A stretch of 64,000 nucleotides of DNA from Cristatella mucedo (GCA_009760855.2 WPIO01000005.1:7147001-7211000), one strand, 5' to 3'. Positions 23,838 to 36,785 are shown, counted from the first letter of the stretch. Numbers and translations are program-made. The notes: generated from the sequence alone by a model not told the origin.

Positions 23838-25472
23838 GAATAAGCCCCCCTCCCGTTTGATAGTAGTAGGGGTTTTGATAGATGCTAGACAGAAAATGGT
23901 GCCGATTTCTAAAGGGCTCTCAGAGCAGGAGTGGCTCTTAAAACATGTGCTGAAGCACATGAAGCAGATGCGGCTCCGGTTGGAAAGATTGATAAGTGGC
24001 CAAATTACCTTGAGGATCTGCATGGTAGAAGTACTACTCACTTGACAGCAGAAGAACCCCGAGAGGTTAGAGAATTTCTTGTGTGTTATGCAGACGTTTT
24101 TTCCTCTGGCGACTTGGGATCCACTGACTTGATGGAGCACAAGATTAATGCAGGCAACTGTGCACCAATCAGGCAGTGCCCTAGGCGCGTAGTGCCGAAT
24201 CGCTGGGAGAGCTGCAGAAAGCCTTGGATGATTTCGTGAAACAAAGGATTGTGGAAAAATCACCCAGTTCCCGGTCTTCTCCTGTGGTAGGAGTTAAGAA
24301 GAAAGATGGCCTGTGAGATGCTGTCTAGACTGCAGGGCCATTAATAACACAACGGCAAAGGATTCATGTCCCTTGCCACGGATTGACGATAGCCTAGATA
24401 AGCTATCAGGCGCTCAATGGTTCTCTACACTTGATCTGAAATGTGAGTATCATCAAGTGAAAATGACTGAGGATGGTGGACCAAAACGGCTTTCTCGTAT
24501 GGGCAAGGGCTCTGGCAATTCATGGTTATGCCTTTTAGTCTGTGGAGAATGCACCAGGCCCATTTGAGCTGCTGACTAAGAGAAGAGCTAGAAGATTGGA
24601 TCCATTGGAAGACGGCTCTGATTTATTTGGAAGACGCGACTGCTTTTGGTCAACTAAGGGAAATGCTGCAAGGTTTGAATGGTCGGCAGCAGCCAATGTC
24701 GTAAACAACTGAAATAAGATTTGGGGATTTGCCCGCCCTATATTTTCTTGATCTGTCTCACAGTAACCACGGGATTGGTGGAGTGCTGTCCCAGTCCAAA
24801 GATGGGCAAAAGCATGGGGTGACTTATTTCAATAGGTTCCTCAGTGGTCTAGAGAAGAGCTCATTCGTCACGAAGAAAGAATTGATATCCATTATAAAAG
24901 TCTGGGCAATTTCCACATGTACTTATTCGAGGCTAGTTTCAAGGTCCAAACTGACAATTCGGCTGTGAACGGCATTGCACCCTGAAAGACCCAGAGGGTC
25001 GGATCAGCTTGCTCGTTTGGTTGGAAAATTATACAAACGTGATTACGAGATACAGCATAGAGCTGGAACGGCCCCTTGGAATGCCGATAGCTTGAATCGA
25101 CGACCTTTCGCTGCGGAGGGCAAACATTGTGCCAGTAAAGAATGAGATCTGGTTATTGGTGTATGCAAGCAAAGTAGGGTTAAAGATGATGCAGAGGCTT
25201 TGGGAGACATGTTCCATAAGCGGGAGGAGGACAGAGACCTGAAGCCACCAATGCGGTAGTTATGAGAAAGCAAGTCGCGTCCGGCGTTGGGAGAAAGTCC
25301 CTCCACATAGCAAAGCCTCAAAGTACTACTAGTCGAAATAGGACGTGCTTAGATTCCATCGAGAAGTGCTACAGCAGAAGTGAGTGTTGCCAAATGGCCC
25401 GATAACAACATAGCTAACCGCAGTGCCCGGTATGGAAGGTTAGGCCGTAGTTACGACTGAAGCGACCGTCGG

Positions 25473-25742
25473 TTGCCTCTGCGGTTGTAATTAGTGAAGC
25501 GTCTGACGCTAATGTAAATGCCTCACCTGCGGCCAATAGATATGCCATTGAAGCAGCTCAGCGTCAAGCCACTAATGCAAATTATATTTCGTGTCGTCTG
25601 TTGCGATTTTTTGGACTCTCGTATATGCGCTGTTGACATTAATGAAGGCGAGTCTTGTTTACTGCGAACGTTCGCCCACTGTATCGCCGTGGGACTCCCA
25701 CTAGAATAGCAGCTGCTGGAGCCACTGTCATACAACGCACAC
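25473..25742 (-). repeat. LTR-like repeat, copy 3, nested in the gypsy fossil
   Basis: Third copy of the 265 bp repeat, lying between the RNase H and integrase parts of the gypsy element. It therefore belongs to a different element, or is a later insertion, rather than being a terminal repeat of this one. Confidence 0.5.
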
Positions 25743-27329
25743 GATAAGCCTACAGGTTGACACCTAGGGCTTAAGAAGACTTAAATCACTTGAGGCATCA
25801 TTTCTATTGGGTTATCATGCATAGCGATGTGGAAGAGTGGTGTAACTCCTGCCCGGCATGTTTTGCCAAGGAGGGGTGCAACCTAGGGCACCATTTGCAG
25901 CTTTATCAGGTCTGCACTTCGATGGAGTTGCTGTTGATATAGCTGGCCTTTTGACCACCACTAAGCATGGCCAAAAGTACTCTGTGTCTTGGTGGATTAT
26001 TTTACTAAGTGGCCTTAAGCCTAAGCAATTCCTGATCAGGTATCACCATTACCTATGTTGCATGCGACTTTTTTTTATCGCTTTGGTATGCCTGACGATT
26101 TGCAGTCTGATCACGGAAGCAATTTAGAATCAGCTGTATTTTCCGAGTGGTGCTAGCTGTTGGGTATCCATAAAGCAGACTACGGACGCCCTTACATTCG
26201 AAGTCAGATGGTATGGTCGAGTACTATGATCGTATGCGGACACGGGGTATTGCAGAATACCGTAGCCAAAAGCAGGACGAATGGCATCTGTTTTTGCTAC
26301 CTCTGCTGATGGCACATCATTCAGCAGAACTTGAGTGTACAGGGTCTACTCCTGCCACAGTGACGCTGGATATGAAACTGAGGTCACCGGCAGATCTGCT
26401 GACAGGAATACAACCATTTGAGCAGCCATCTGCTGGTGTTCCAGAGTAAGTCCGAGACAAGCAGTTTTTTTTAGACATTTATGATCAGGTTAGAGAAAAC
26501 TCAGCTGCCTCTGCATATGACATGAAGCAGCAAGCTGATCCAAACGGCCGTAATGTTGCTCTACAACCTGGTATTAGGGTTTGGCTATATAACCTTTGAA
26601 GAAAGAAGAGACTCGACCAAGCTGTTGAGCCCATGGGAAGGTCCATATGCTGTTCAAAATCGACTTTCAGAAGTGACTTTTCGCATTCGCTCTTAACCGA
26701 AAGGCAAATCTAAAATTATGCATGTTAATCACTAAAGGAAATACCATGGGCCTGGTCGTTTCACGTGGACTAGTAGTGTGTAAGGCAGAGATTTAGACAG
26801 TGCAGGTGATGACGATGACATTTGTGCTGGTCAGTATCACTGCATAGCAACGGGTGTCACCCAGCACATGCACGATGCTGAAGATAGCCTGCATAGATCG
26901 AAACAAAGGGCGGCCGAACCAAAATGTACGACTGACTACGTGATGATGATCCTGAATGAGTGAACTGTTGCATGCCCACTAGTGTAAGAGCTATGCCATG
27001 CAAGCAATACTACATTCAGCAGTCACGTTTGAATTCTTTGAGAATCTACCAGGGTGTTCATTGTTTTGATGTCTTATTAGGCAAAATGTGTTATGTGTTT
27101 GTGTGTGTGCGCACACTTGTGACTATGGTGCCTAGTGTTTAATGGAATTAGTTCTGAGAATCTGGGAGCACTAATAAGCTGGCACGAGTAGGGTAGTATT
27201 AGGATAGATTATAAAGGTTCACGTGAGTAATGATTGCTCTCGAGTTACTAGGGCGCGACAAGTACAAGGTGTAAGAGTTTTTGGAATCCCGATAGGGACG
27301 TGTTAGCGTTACCAGTGGTCGTACCAACC

Positions 27330-27735
27330 AGTAATAATAATAATGATAATAATAATTCACTTGATAAAGTGCCTTCAGAGAACTTAATCTCTCTCTAGGC
27401 GCTTTACATTTGCTGCAAAGTGAAATGCAATTGAATGGTAAGTAAAATCATGCTTGAAAAACAAACGAAATGAATAATATGGTTAGGGGTGACATGCACA
27501 GGGTCAGCATGCAAATGTGGTTAGTGGCAGCATGCACAGTGTCAGCACGCATAAGCACATCAAGGACGAATCACAGGCACCCACTAAATGCTGTCCTAAA
27601 TAGGTGTGTTTTTAGGTTCCTTTTAAATGTGGTCAGGTCAAGGGATGTTCTGACGCAGGTCGGGAGGGAGTTCCAGGCTTTGGGAGCATATGAACTAAAT
27701 GCACGGTCTCCAAAGGATTTAAGGAAACCAGTGAC
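27330..27735 (-). mobile_element. LINE-A 3' end with RT C-terminus
   Basis: An (AAT)n tail near 27330-27357 is followed by the 3' untranslated region and then the end of ORF2 on the minus strand, with KSFGDRAFSSYAPKAWNSLP and FKRNLKTHLFRTAF. These are typical of L2/CR1-group LINEs. It is almost identical over several hundred bases to 63209-63600, so one of the younger copies. Confidence 0.85.
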
Positions 27736-28571
27736 CCTGGGTGTTTTCTTGTGTGCTTTTGCATGCTGGTCTAAGCATGATACCTTGCTCGGCGTTAACT
27801 GTTGGCTACTGCTTCTTTCGTAGTGAGCAGAGTACAGAGCCTGGGTAGAGATTTGGCTCTCCTGGAAGATATACACAAGACTATTAGTCCGGCAAAAACC
27901 TCTTTATCAAGACTGTACAGTTTTTAAATGCACGAATCCGACGACCTGTCCGTAAGCCGAAAAATCGTAAATATAAAAGCTCTGCCAACCTCATCTGCAC
28001 TATCTTCCAACAAATAAATGAAACAGTGCAAAGATTATGGCCAGCTCTCGCATAACGTCATGCCAAAAGTGTGGGCAGTCGGAAACTAGTCTGTGCTGAC
28101 TAGCGCTATGAGAAAACTAAAATACGATCTAGACAAGCAACGAGGCACAGATGGCAAGCAGACCAGACTAAACAGCTGCCTCGATGCAGTTGCAGTGCAA
28201 CTCACTCACTTCTGCGCCTGAGACGCTCTCGTCGGTGAAAGCCGGGCCTCCATACCCCTCCAGCCTAGAACTCGATCAAAGAAATCCCAGCTACTCGCAG
28301 CGCAAGCCTCAGCAGTCGGCCTGGCAGAGGGCGGAAAGGGAGGAGGGAAGGAGGCGAGCAGAGCATGCGGACAGACCACGTGGATGCGCTCGAAGCACCG
28401 CTACACGCACGCTGGCGGGCATCTGGTCGTTTCGTCCAGGTTCCATCAGTCGCAGCTTCGTCGCGGCCCGATGACAGTCGCAGACCCAGACTGACAGGCG
28501 CTCGCCGAGCCGGGGCAGCGGCGAGGCGAGCACTGACGCCCACACTGCTGCCGCCGCGCGGGGCCGGTCGC

Positions 28572-30942
28572 TCACAACTGCGGGCACACTACGTGCATCA
28601 CCTGCTCGACTAGCAAGACGAGCGTTGCCGGCGGCACGTGCGAGCGCTTCTGGGCATCCTCCAGCTTGGGGTCGTGGTTCTGCCAGCTGGCGTAGGCAAG
28701 GCTGCGCCAGCGAGCGATCGCCTTGAAGTGCTCGTTGCTGCTCGACCAGTAGGTCGGGTAGAGCTCGACGAGGCCGCCGCCTGGCGGCAGGAAGAGCGCC
28801 AGCGTGAGGCCGGCGCCGTGCATGCCGACCAGCACGTCCGTGTCGCTGACAAGCGACAGCTGCTCGCCGACAGGCAGCAGATCCGTCTGCTGGCCGCTGA
28901 CGACGGCGCGCGGATAGCGCGCCTGCACGGCGCCGACCAGCTCGTCCTCGTTCTTCACCTTGCGCGACACGACACCGCCCGGATTGCGCGGGTGCGCCAC
29001 ATAGTCGCGCCGCCACACGAACAGGATGCGCGGCCGCTCGCAGTCTCGGCGGCGTCCACCCTCGGCAGGCGCCGCGGCCGCCGCTAGCGGCGGCCGCACG
29101 CCGTGCCGCTCGAGGAAGTACAGTCGGAACTCGTCGAGCAGCGGCGGGGCGGTGGGCTCGCTGTGGCTCATCAGCGGGCTGGCGTAGCCCAGCCAGCCCC
29201 AGGCGAGCCTCTGGTAGCGTACGGCCGGAGGCAGCTCGCCGACGCGGACATAGCCGGCGAATAGGGTGCTCCACGTGCCGTCCAGCGAGCCGGCCGGGTG
29301 GCCGTCGACAAAGAGAACGGTCATGTTCTCGGGACGCTGTCCGAAATACCTGGCCACCAGGTAGGCATTGTAGAAGTCGGTCATGGTGTGATACAGGTTG
29401 ACGTACTCGTACCTGCAACAAGACCCGGCGCGAGGAGCAGCATAAGGTGCTGCAAGCGAGATAAGACACTGTCACATTTGGTTGGCGAGGCAAGGCGAAG
29501 ATAAAAAAAAAAACTAAAGAGCCACTGCCAGACATTTAAGCCGTCGTCGCCGATAGGAAGTAGGACAACGACCAGATAAACTGCTGCTCATTTCCAGTGT
29601 CACGATATCACCCTCGCCCGTAACGCAGCGGGTTTCCTTGGAATGTCATAGCACACCACGGGAATCCGGTCGACGGCTCAGCAGCACCCACGCCGGCAAC
29701 CGATCGTGCACTCCTTCGGCCTGTCGAGTTCCGGTCACTCGCTGGCTACGCGCAAGAGCTCTAGGCTTCCCAAAGTTAGGCAGGACCAGGCAGCGCCGAG
29801 CGTGCCATTAAGAGGCTGTCCTGCCGACTGGCTTAAATAAGACTGCTGCAGAGAGTGGGTAGCAAGGGCAGCTGACCAGCGCTGGATTATGGGGGTCTCC
29901 CGACGACAGGCTCCATGATACAGCACGGCGGTCGGTTCGGACACCTAGTACACGCGCGCGCACATGCGCTCAGCGCCACACATTAACTGTGTGCACGGCG
30001 GCTGCACGCTTCCCCGCAAACATAACGACCGAGCTCACGAATGAGCACCCGGGCTCGTCCGAAACGGAACGCAGCTCGGCGACCTCGGGAGGCGACGGCG
30101 AGCAAGCGGAGCGCAGCAGCTCGATCACGGACGGCAGCTGTGGACGCTGTGGCTGCACCCTACCTCGTCACTGCATTGGTGAAGCTAGACACCTCGGTGA
30201 TTTCGGTGGCGGCAGCAGCAGGCTGCCGGCGATCGCTGGCTGCTACGACGGCTGCGAGCCAGCTGTTGAGATGGCTCTTCTTGCTGAACGAATAGGACCT
30301 CTCGAGGCCGGCCAGCCGGTCGCTGGCGCAGCGGCCGCCCAGGCTGAAGAAGCCCGGCTGCAGCTGCCAATACTCGGCGTTCTCGTCCTGATTTATGACG
30401 TCATCGATGCGCTCACCGCCGACTCGACCGCGCCCGTGCTGCTTCGCGACGATCACGTCCCGAAGCAGTGCAAACTCGTTCCCGACGGTGACGAGCTGGT
30501 CGTCGCACAGCTGCTCGGCGCAGCGGCGGCCGCTGCCGCACAACGACGACCAGTGGCTGGCACCTCTGCCGAAGACCACCGGATCGGAGGCAGGCTCGGC
30601 GCCGGCGGCTGCCACGGCGGCTTCCCTTACTGCTTCTGCCGCCGCTGGCGGCTCTTCGGCTGGACGGTTGCCATGACGATGCTCGTCCTTGTCGAGGCTG
30701 GGCTCGCCGAGCTGGCCGGCGGCTCCTCGGTGATGCTGGTGATGGTGGTGGCGGAGGTGGTGACCCCCGAGCAGCTCGTTCCCTTCGGCTGCCTCGGCCT
30801 CCTCCTCCGAGCTCATGGCGAACCAGCTGGCGGCGATCTGGTGACCCAAACTGCCGACGTACACTAACGACAGGGCGGCAGCCAAGGCCAGCAGCAGCTT
30901 CTTGCAGCGCCGGCTCGGGGCCGGGCAGCCGGCGGCTGCCAT
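28572..30942 (-). CDS. XYLT: Beta-1,2-xylosyltransferase, plant type (GT61), complete
   Basis: In plants this Golgi enzyme moves xylose from UDP-xylose to the core beta-mannose of N-glycans. Two exons, 30164-30942 and 28572-29412, join in phase at ...VTR/YEYVN and give 539 aa; Arabidopsis XYLT is about 534. Residues 1-14 are a short basic tail and about 15-34 a hydrophobic anchor (LLLALAAALSLVYVGSLG), giving type II topology. The stem (about 40-120) is Glu, Ala and His rich. Catalytic-domain landmarks match plant XYLT better than EOGT or POMGNT2: YHTMTDFYNAY, VLFVDGHPAGSLDGTW, LGYASPL, ILFVWRRDYVAHPRNPGG, VSRKVKNEDEL and GMHGAGLT. The start is the first ATG, directly before the basic tail. 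Both exons are much richer in GC than the flanks, so other frames stay open by chance. Assignment to this subfamily is from remembered sequences. Confidence 0.9.
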
Positions 30943-31179
30943 TCCTCCTACAACGTCCGAGCGTTTGGCGAGATCCTAGCGAGGCTGGCTCGAGCGGCAG
31001 ATCGTGTGCCGGCACGCGACCCGCCCGGACATGGTGGATGACGCCTGCTCTGCCCGCATAATTGCTGCTGCCAATGGGGGCGGGGACAGCCGGCCAGAGC
31101 GAGAGGACGGCCACGAGCAAGGCGGTTCGTACGCACGCTCGCTCGCTCCCACGGGTGTAGTGAGCGGCGGCTGAGGCAA

Positions 31180-31345
31180 ATCTTAGCTGATTTAGCAGCC
31201 TCATTTGTTTAGCAGCACACGAGCCTTCGCGGCGGCTATCAACACCGCTTGCAGTTGGCAATAAATAAGGATCGCCCAACTGCAGGATTCGAACCCACGA
31301 CCTCGGTTGTGAAGAGCGAACACCTCACCTCCCGGGCTATCAGAA
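31180..31345 (-). mobile_element. SINE-2 copy
   Basis: Minus-strand copy with B box GGGTTCGAATCC (at about 31285-31296), GGCGATCCTTATTTATTGCC and the GCTGCTAAATCAGCTAAGAT tail. It lies upstream of the XYLT gene, in the same orientation. Confidence 0.75.
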
Positions 31346-32162
31346 ATGGATTGCTAGTTGGCGTACATCTGCAGAGGCGCAATGTCATTGATCATGAGGA
31401 CGGCCCAGCCTTTACTCAAAATTTTGATAGCTAACTGAGAACTGCTGCGGACTGGCTAGTGCTGGTCGGTCCATCAGGTGTGTGGACAGCCACCACCGGC
31501 ATGGGCCAGACACGATAAGCACGGTGGCCAGAAAACCGCAGACGGTAATGGATAAGCTAGCACAAACGAGATAGCAGGCCCTCAGCTGGCCCAGGTCCTG
31601 CCGATCTAAGGTGGTCATGGGAGAAGTGTCAAACAAAAAGGGGCTAGCAGGCCCTGGCTCCCACGTGGATCTGTGGGGGTGGAAGTACCGGGCACAGCTT
31701 GAGCCACAGGACAGCAGTTTCAGCCCTCACGGGATTGTTCATGTAAGATAACGGTCTTTGTATTTGAGGTACCCATTGGGAGGGACCATGACTCTGCAGC
31801 CTGAGCACTGGGCGAGAGAGGGAGAGATGGGAGAAAGATAAGAAGGAACCGAGCGAATTGGTCAGAAAGAGAAAAGAGAACGTGAGCAATAGAGGGGAGG
31901 GAGGGCACGAGCAGGACGAAGATAGGTGCCACAGGGAGAACGATAGAAGAGTTAAGTGAGGAAAAGAGTGCCAGGCAGAAGAGAGGTGATGATGGCCAAG
32001 AGAACGTGACGAAGTATAACCACGTGCGATGAATAATACAAACACCTTTAGGTAAGGATGCTGTAATTAATCACATCGTGACCTACAACTGCAGGAATTA
32101 GTTGATCGCTCCCACTAGAACTAGAATGCCGATTTAATCACCAAGCTTCTAAATAAATAAAA

Positions 32163-32305
32163 TATACTAGCTGATTCAACAGCTTCTTTTGTATAGCGAC
32201 AGAGCAGCCTTTACGGCTATCACCACCGCTTGCACCCATGACCCCAGGACACAGGTCGTGAAAGCAACCGCCTTACCTGTTGTGCCATCACGGCTTCTAC
32301 CAGCT
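32163..32305 (-). mobile_element. SINE-2 copy, internally deleted
   Basis: Keeps the tail (complement of GCTGATTCAACAGCTTCTTT and TGTATAGC) and GGCTATCACCACCGCTTGCA. It lacks the middle block found in the other three copies, and its B box is degraded. Confidence 0.6.
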
Positions 32306-32515
32306 TTGCAGGGAAAAGCAAGGCGATCGCTATATATCTGCAAGGGTGAATGGTGCAGTGCCGTGGTATCTACAGCGACTAGTTACATATTCACCAGTTG
32401 GAGACCGGTAGCCTTTCTCCAAAGTACTCAGCCCGGATAGTAGAGCCGCAAGTCGACGAGATAAAACAATGCCCGACTGACCCGAATGGTTTGCTTTGAC
32501 TTTCGAGTCTCGTGG

Positions 32516-32516
<1 letters not shown>

Positions 32517-32546
<30 letters not shown>

Positions 32547-34030
32547 ACTTGTATAGCATGCTCAGAGAACTCAATCTCTTTCTAGGCACTTGACAGATGG
32601 TGTAAAGGAAGCATGATCATACGGTTAGCGGGAGCCTGCTCAATGACAACAAGCATAAAATGGTTAGAGGTGACATTTGCAGGGTCAGCATGCAAATATG
32701 GTGAGTGGCAGCAAAAGACTAATCACATGGACCCACTAAATGGTTTGATAAATAGGTGCGTTTTCAGCTTCTTTTTAAACGTCGTCCAGTCAGGGGATGT
32801 CAAGACGCCAGTCGGGAGTGAGTTCCGGGCTTTGGGGGCACACGAGCTAAAGGTGCGGCCTCTGAAAGATTTGAGGTTCGTACAACGCATAGCTAAACGA
32901 TTAGATTCGGAAAATCGGGTGGTACAATGCTTAGCCTGGTGGGGCAGTAGGTCTGATAGGTAGGCTGGAGCCAAAGAGCGAAGGGACCTAAAAGTAAGTG
33001 ACAGAACCTCGAAGTCGATGCGCTGCTTGACTGCGAGCCAGTGCAGGTCGGCAAGAAGTGGCATGATGTGGCAACTGTTGACACTCACGACAGACAAACG
33101 TGACAGCCGAGTTTTGCACCAGCTGTGAGCGCCTGCTTGCACAGGCCGATAGACTTGTGCAAGCAGTGAGCAAGAAGTCGTGATGGGATGTCACAAATGC
33201 ACGGACCAATTTACATACAGCATCCCTGTCTAAGCAAGCCCGATTTTTAGCAATGCTACGTGGCTGAAAGTAGGAAGACTTGACTGAGGGAGCTGATGTG
33301 GTCGTCTAATGGAAGGTCACTTTGGAACATGACACCTAGATTTCGTGCAGATTCAACAGGAGACATGCCGGTAGAGCCGATTTCGATCGTTAACTTTCCA
33401 ATTTCTGAATCACGCTTGGTTTGCCCATGACTAGTAAGTTGGTTTTATCATCATTCAATTTAAGAAAATGTGCTGCCATCCATGTGCGAATTTCATCAAT
33501 ATATGCAGCAAAGGAGGGAGTCAAGAGAATTCGACATGCTGGAGGGCTGGGAGAGATAAAAGCAACGGTACAAGTGAGTGTCACCAGCATAGAAGTGAAA
33601 GCCTAGGTTGTGCCTGGCAATCGCATCGGCAAGAGGGTGAGTATAAACCGTGAAAAGAACCCAACCAAGCACAGACCCCTGAGGGACCCCATATTTCAGA
33701 GGGTCCTCGGATGATATTTGTACGTTCACATCAATACTCTGGAGTCTTCCACTGTGATAGAACCTGAAACATTGCAACGCAGTATCAGTGATGCCCATGC
33801 GAGATGAGGGGCGCTCGAGAAGGACTTAGTGATCGACAGTATCACAAGCTACCGAGAAATCGAGCAAAACAAGCCAAGAGACTACCTAAGTCTGCATTCC
33901 TAAGAAGGTCGTTATACACCCGATGCAATGCTGACTCTGTGGAATGATTATCTCTAAAACCAGACTGGAAATTACTTGCTAGGTTTGAAGTTCCAATATA
34001 TGAGCTCAGCTGGTCTACGGTTCAGGGAGT
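32517..34030 (-). mobile_element. LINE-A, longest copy with RT pseudogene
   Basis: The 3' (AAT)n tail is at 32517-32544. Moving leftward along the element on the minus strand are the 3' untranslated region, the ORF2 C-terminus (about 32.72-33.2 kb; ADLHWLAVKQRIDFEVL, RTFSSCAPKARNSLPTG) and the reverse-transcriptase core (about 33.4-33.95 kb; YGVPQGSVLGWVLFTVY, FHFYAGDTHLY). The catalytic FADD/YADD motif reads YAGD, and stops and frame changes separate the pieces, so this copy is dead. Residue pattern and ATT tail place it in the L2/CR1 group. The 5' end, with endonuclease and ORF1, is missing. Confidence 0.85.
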
Positions 34031-34034
34031 TAGC

Positions 34035-34600
34035 TAGCCGATCGCTTAGGACGCACGTAGCATTGTAGCGCTGACGGCGTCAGACTGGTGCTAACGGGTC
34101 GCCTTTCGGCCTAGCGATCCCGTGCTGCTAGGCACCCGCCCCCTGTCATTCGCTGCCGCGCTTTCTCCGCATAAAGAGCCTACCATAAGGTTCGTCCGTT
34201 TGCACATTTGAGTCGAGGGCTCAGGCCATGCCAGTGGCTCAGCCATTTTGTATGCGCATTGGCACCAATAAACTAAGAAACATGCCAGCATATCTGCACT
34301 TGTAAGCCGCGTCGAAGGCAAGTTGCATAAAAAGCAGGCTCCACGCCTGCGGTGCTGACGAGGGAGGTAACGCACGGAAACTGAACTGCCACGGCGAGCG
34401 ATTCTCGCTGCGTACGTAGTTGAAGCCATCGCTCAGTTACCGGTGGAACCTCCGGCAGCAGCTCATTCAAAGGAAGGATCGGTTGACAGATCATACAAGC
34501 GCATCCGCATCTGTTAGTGCGAATAAAAACGGGTAGCACATTAGCTATGGAAGCTTACCAGTCCGTCGGGAGGAAACGCACGGTGGGACAACTCCGAATT
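34035..34600. other. Region without recognisable content
   Basis: No exon, repeat family or RNA gene could be supported. Short open frames on the minus strand have no family likeness. Confidence 0.4.
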
Positions 34601-34642
34601 GTTTCTTCCGTTCCATAGTTCACTTGTCACTCATTATAGCTG

Positions 34643-35061
<419 letters not shown>

Positions 35062-35129
35062 ACATATATATATCTTTCTCTGTATGTATATATATATATA
35101 TTGTATCCAGATATATATGTATATATATT

Positions 35130-35825
35130 TTCGAGGACAATATTTTTAACTAGTATATATACATTAGCCGGCGGTGCCCTGTCCTGCCGGGTCGAGCGTG
35201 CTACCCGGGCCTAACGGTTCAGGAACAGGGACCACACGGCTTCCGAGCCGGTAATGGCGTCGGAGACGAAGTGCCGCCTCAAAGCCGTACTCTTCGAGCG
35301 TGGTATATCGAACTAAGTCCCGAAACTAAAACGGCATTTATTCCTACACCCCTATTCCTACGGCGCCCAATTCCTACTATAAAACGGCATCACAGAAAAA
35401 TGTCCCATTTTATCCGTACGAATATTTTTCAACATTATAGTGCGAGGTTTCATTTCATAGAAAGTCACCCCTCATATATTTTAAACCCCGAGCTACCCTT
35501 TTCAAGTGGTACAACTACCGGAAAAAAAGAGGTTGAACCTATATGTGCACAGGGGCAGCTCTCAGGTTAGTAGCTATAGGAGCCCTTTCCTTAGTGGGAT
35601 ATCTAGGGCGCCAAGAACAACCTGCAGCTCGCATCTAGCCAAGTAGAACTGCAGGAAGGTGACCAATTAGACAACTGGAAGCAGGGAGATGGGGTAATCT
35701 GACAGCAAGATAAACTCTGGTTATAATGGAGCTTGTGGCATACCCCTCTCTCAGGGTGTGGAACGAATAATACGCTGCTCCGACCCAGGCACAAGGCTGG
35801 TAGACAGGCACAAGAATGCCATCAG
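35130..35825. other. Region without recognisable content
   Basis: Nothing supportable is seen apart from AT-rich flanks of the microsatellite. Confidence 0.4.
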
Positions 35826-35830
35826 CCATC

Positions 35831-36785
35831 TAATAATAATAATTATAATAAGAACAATGATGTATGTGAATAGCACCTTCAGAAAACGTAATCTCTTTAT
35901 TGGCACTTCATTGATGCTCTAAAGGAATCATGATGATTTGGTTAGCAGTAGCATGCACAATGTCATCACCTATGACATGGTTAGAGGTGACATGCATAGG
36001 CTCAGCATGCTAATATGGTAAATGGAACCATGCACAAAGTCAGCACGCATAAGCACACAAAAGATGAGTCTCAAGGACCCAAGTGTTTAACTGATAAATA
36101 AGTGCATTTTAGCTTCATTTTAAATGTCTTCAAATTAGGGGATGTCGTGACGTCAGTCGGCAGTTCGTTCCAGGGTTTGGGAGTATGCAAACTAAATGCA
36201 CGGTCTCCAAAGGATTTAAGGTTCGTACCAGGTGTAGCAAAACGATTACATTCAGAAAAGCCGGTGGTACAATGCTTAACCCGGTGGGGGAGTAGATCTG
36301 CTTGACAGGCTGGAGCCAAAGAATGAAGGAACCTAAAAGTGGGTGACATAAACCTTAAGTTAATCCATTGCTTGACTGGTAGCCAATGCAGGTTGGTGAG
36401 AAATGGTGTGATGTGGCAACTAGGACGCTCACGGCAGACAAGCCTGACTGCAGAGTTTTGCACCAGCTGTAAGAGCCTGGTTGCACATGCCGGTAGATCA
36501 GCAAGCAGTGAGTTGCAGAAGTCAAGACTGGATGTCACAAATGCATGGACCAACTTAGATGTGGCATCCCTGTCTAAACCAGCCCGATTTTTAGCAATGT
36601 TATGTAGCTGAAATTAGGCAGACCTGATTGTGGAGCTGATGTAGTCGTCTAACAAAAGGTCACTTTCGAGCATGACACCTAGATTTCGTGCAGATTCAAC
36701 GAGAGATATGCTGGCAGAGCCGATTTTGAGCGCTAGCCACTCTAATTTCCCAATTAAATTTTGTTTTCAATTTCAATTTCAGAAT
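35831..36785 (-). mobile_element. LINE-A copy with RT C-terminus
   Basis: A decayed (AAT)n tail at 35831-35851 leads into the 3' untranslated region and the ORF2 C-terminal part on the minus strand. LTNLHWLPVKQWINLRF and RAFSLHTPKPWNELP are readable. It stops near 36785 against an oppositely oriented copy. Confidence 0.8.

Larger units (their letters stand above)
22430..26760 (+). mobile_element. Ty3/gypsy LTR retrotransposon, broken fossil
   Basis: The parts appear in the usual order: a gag-like capsid and zinc-knuckle region (about 22.43-22.95 kb), protease-like region (about 23.2-23.5), reverse transcriptase (about 23.9-24.6), RNase H (about 24.7-25.1) and integrase (about 25.75-26.7). 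This order is that of Ty3/gypsy. The reading frames are broken in many places, well over ten, so it is an old, inactive copy. A LINE-A 3' end (23655-23837) and an LTR-like repeat (25473-25742) are inserted in it. Flanking LTRs of its own could not be identified. Confidence 0.8.

Noticed and set aside
21412-25742. LTR-like repeats as the two ends of the gypsy fossil
   Set aside because: One copy lies inside the element, between RNase H and integrase, so the pair cannot be its terminal repeats.
28309-29535. 408-codon open frame on the minus strand over the XYLT exon
   Set aside because: It is a shadow in another frame of the GC-rich XYLT exon; it shows no family likeness, whereas the true frame matches GT61 motif by motif.
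28572-30942. EOGT or POMGNT2 identity for the GT61 gene
   Set aside because: The HGAGL motif is shared by all GT61 enzymes, but VDGH, RRDYVAHPR and TDFYNAY match plant XYLT and not the other two.
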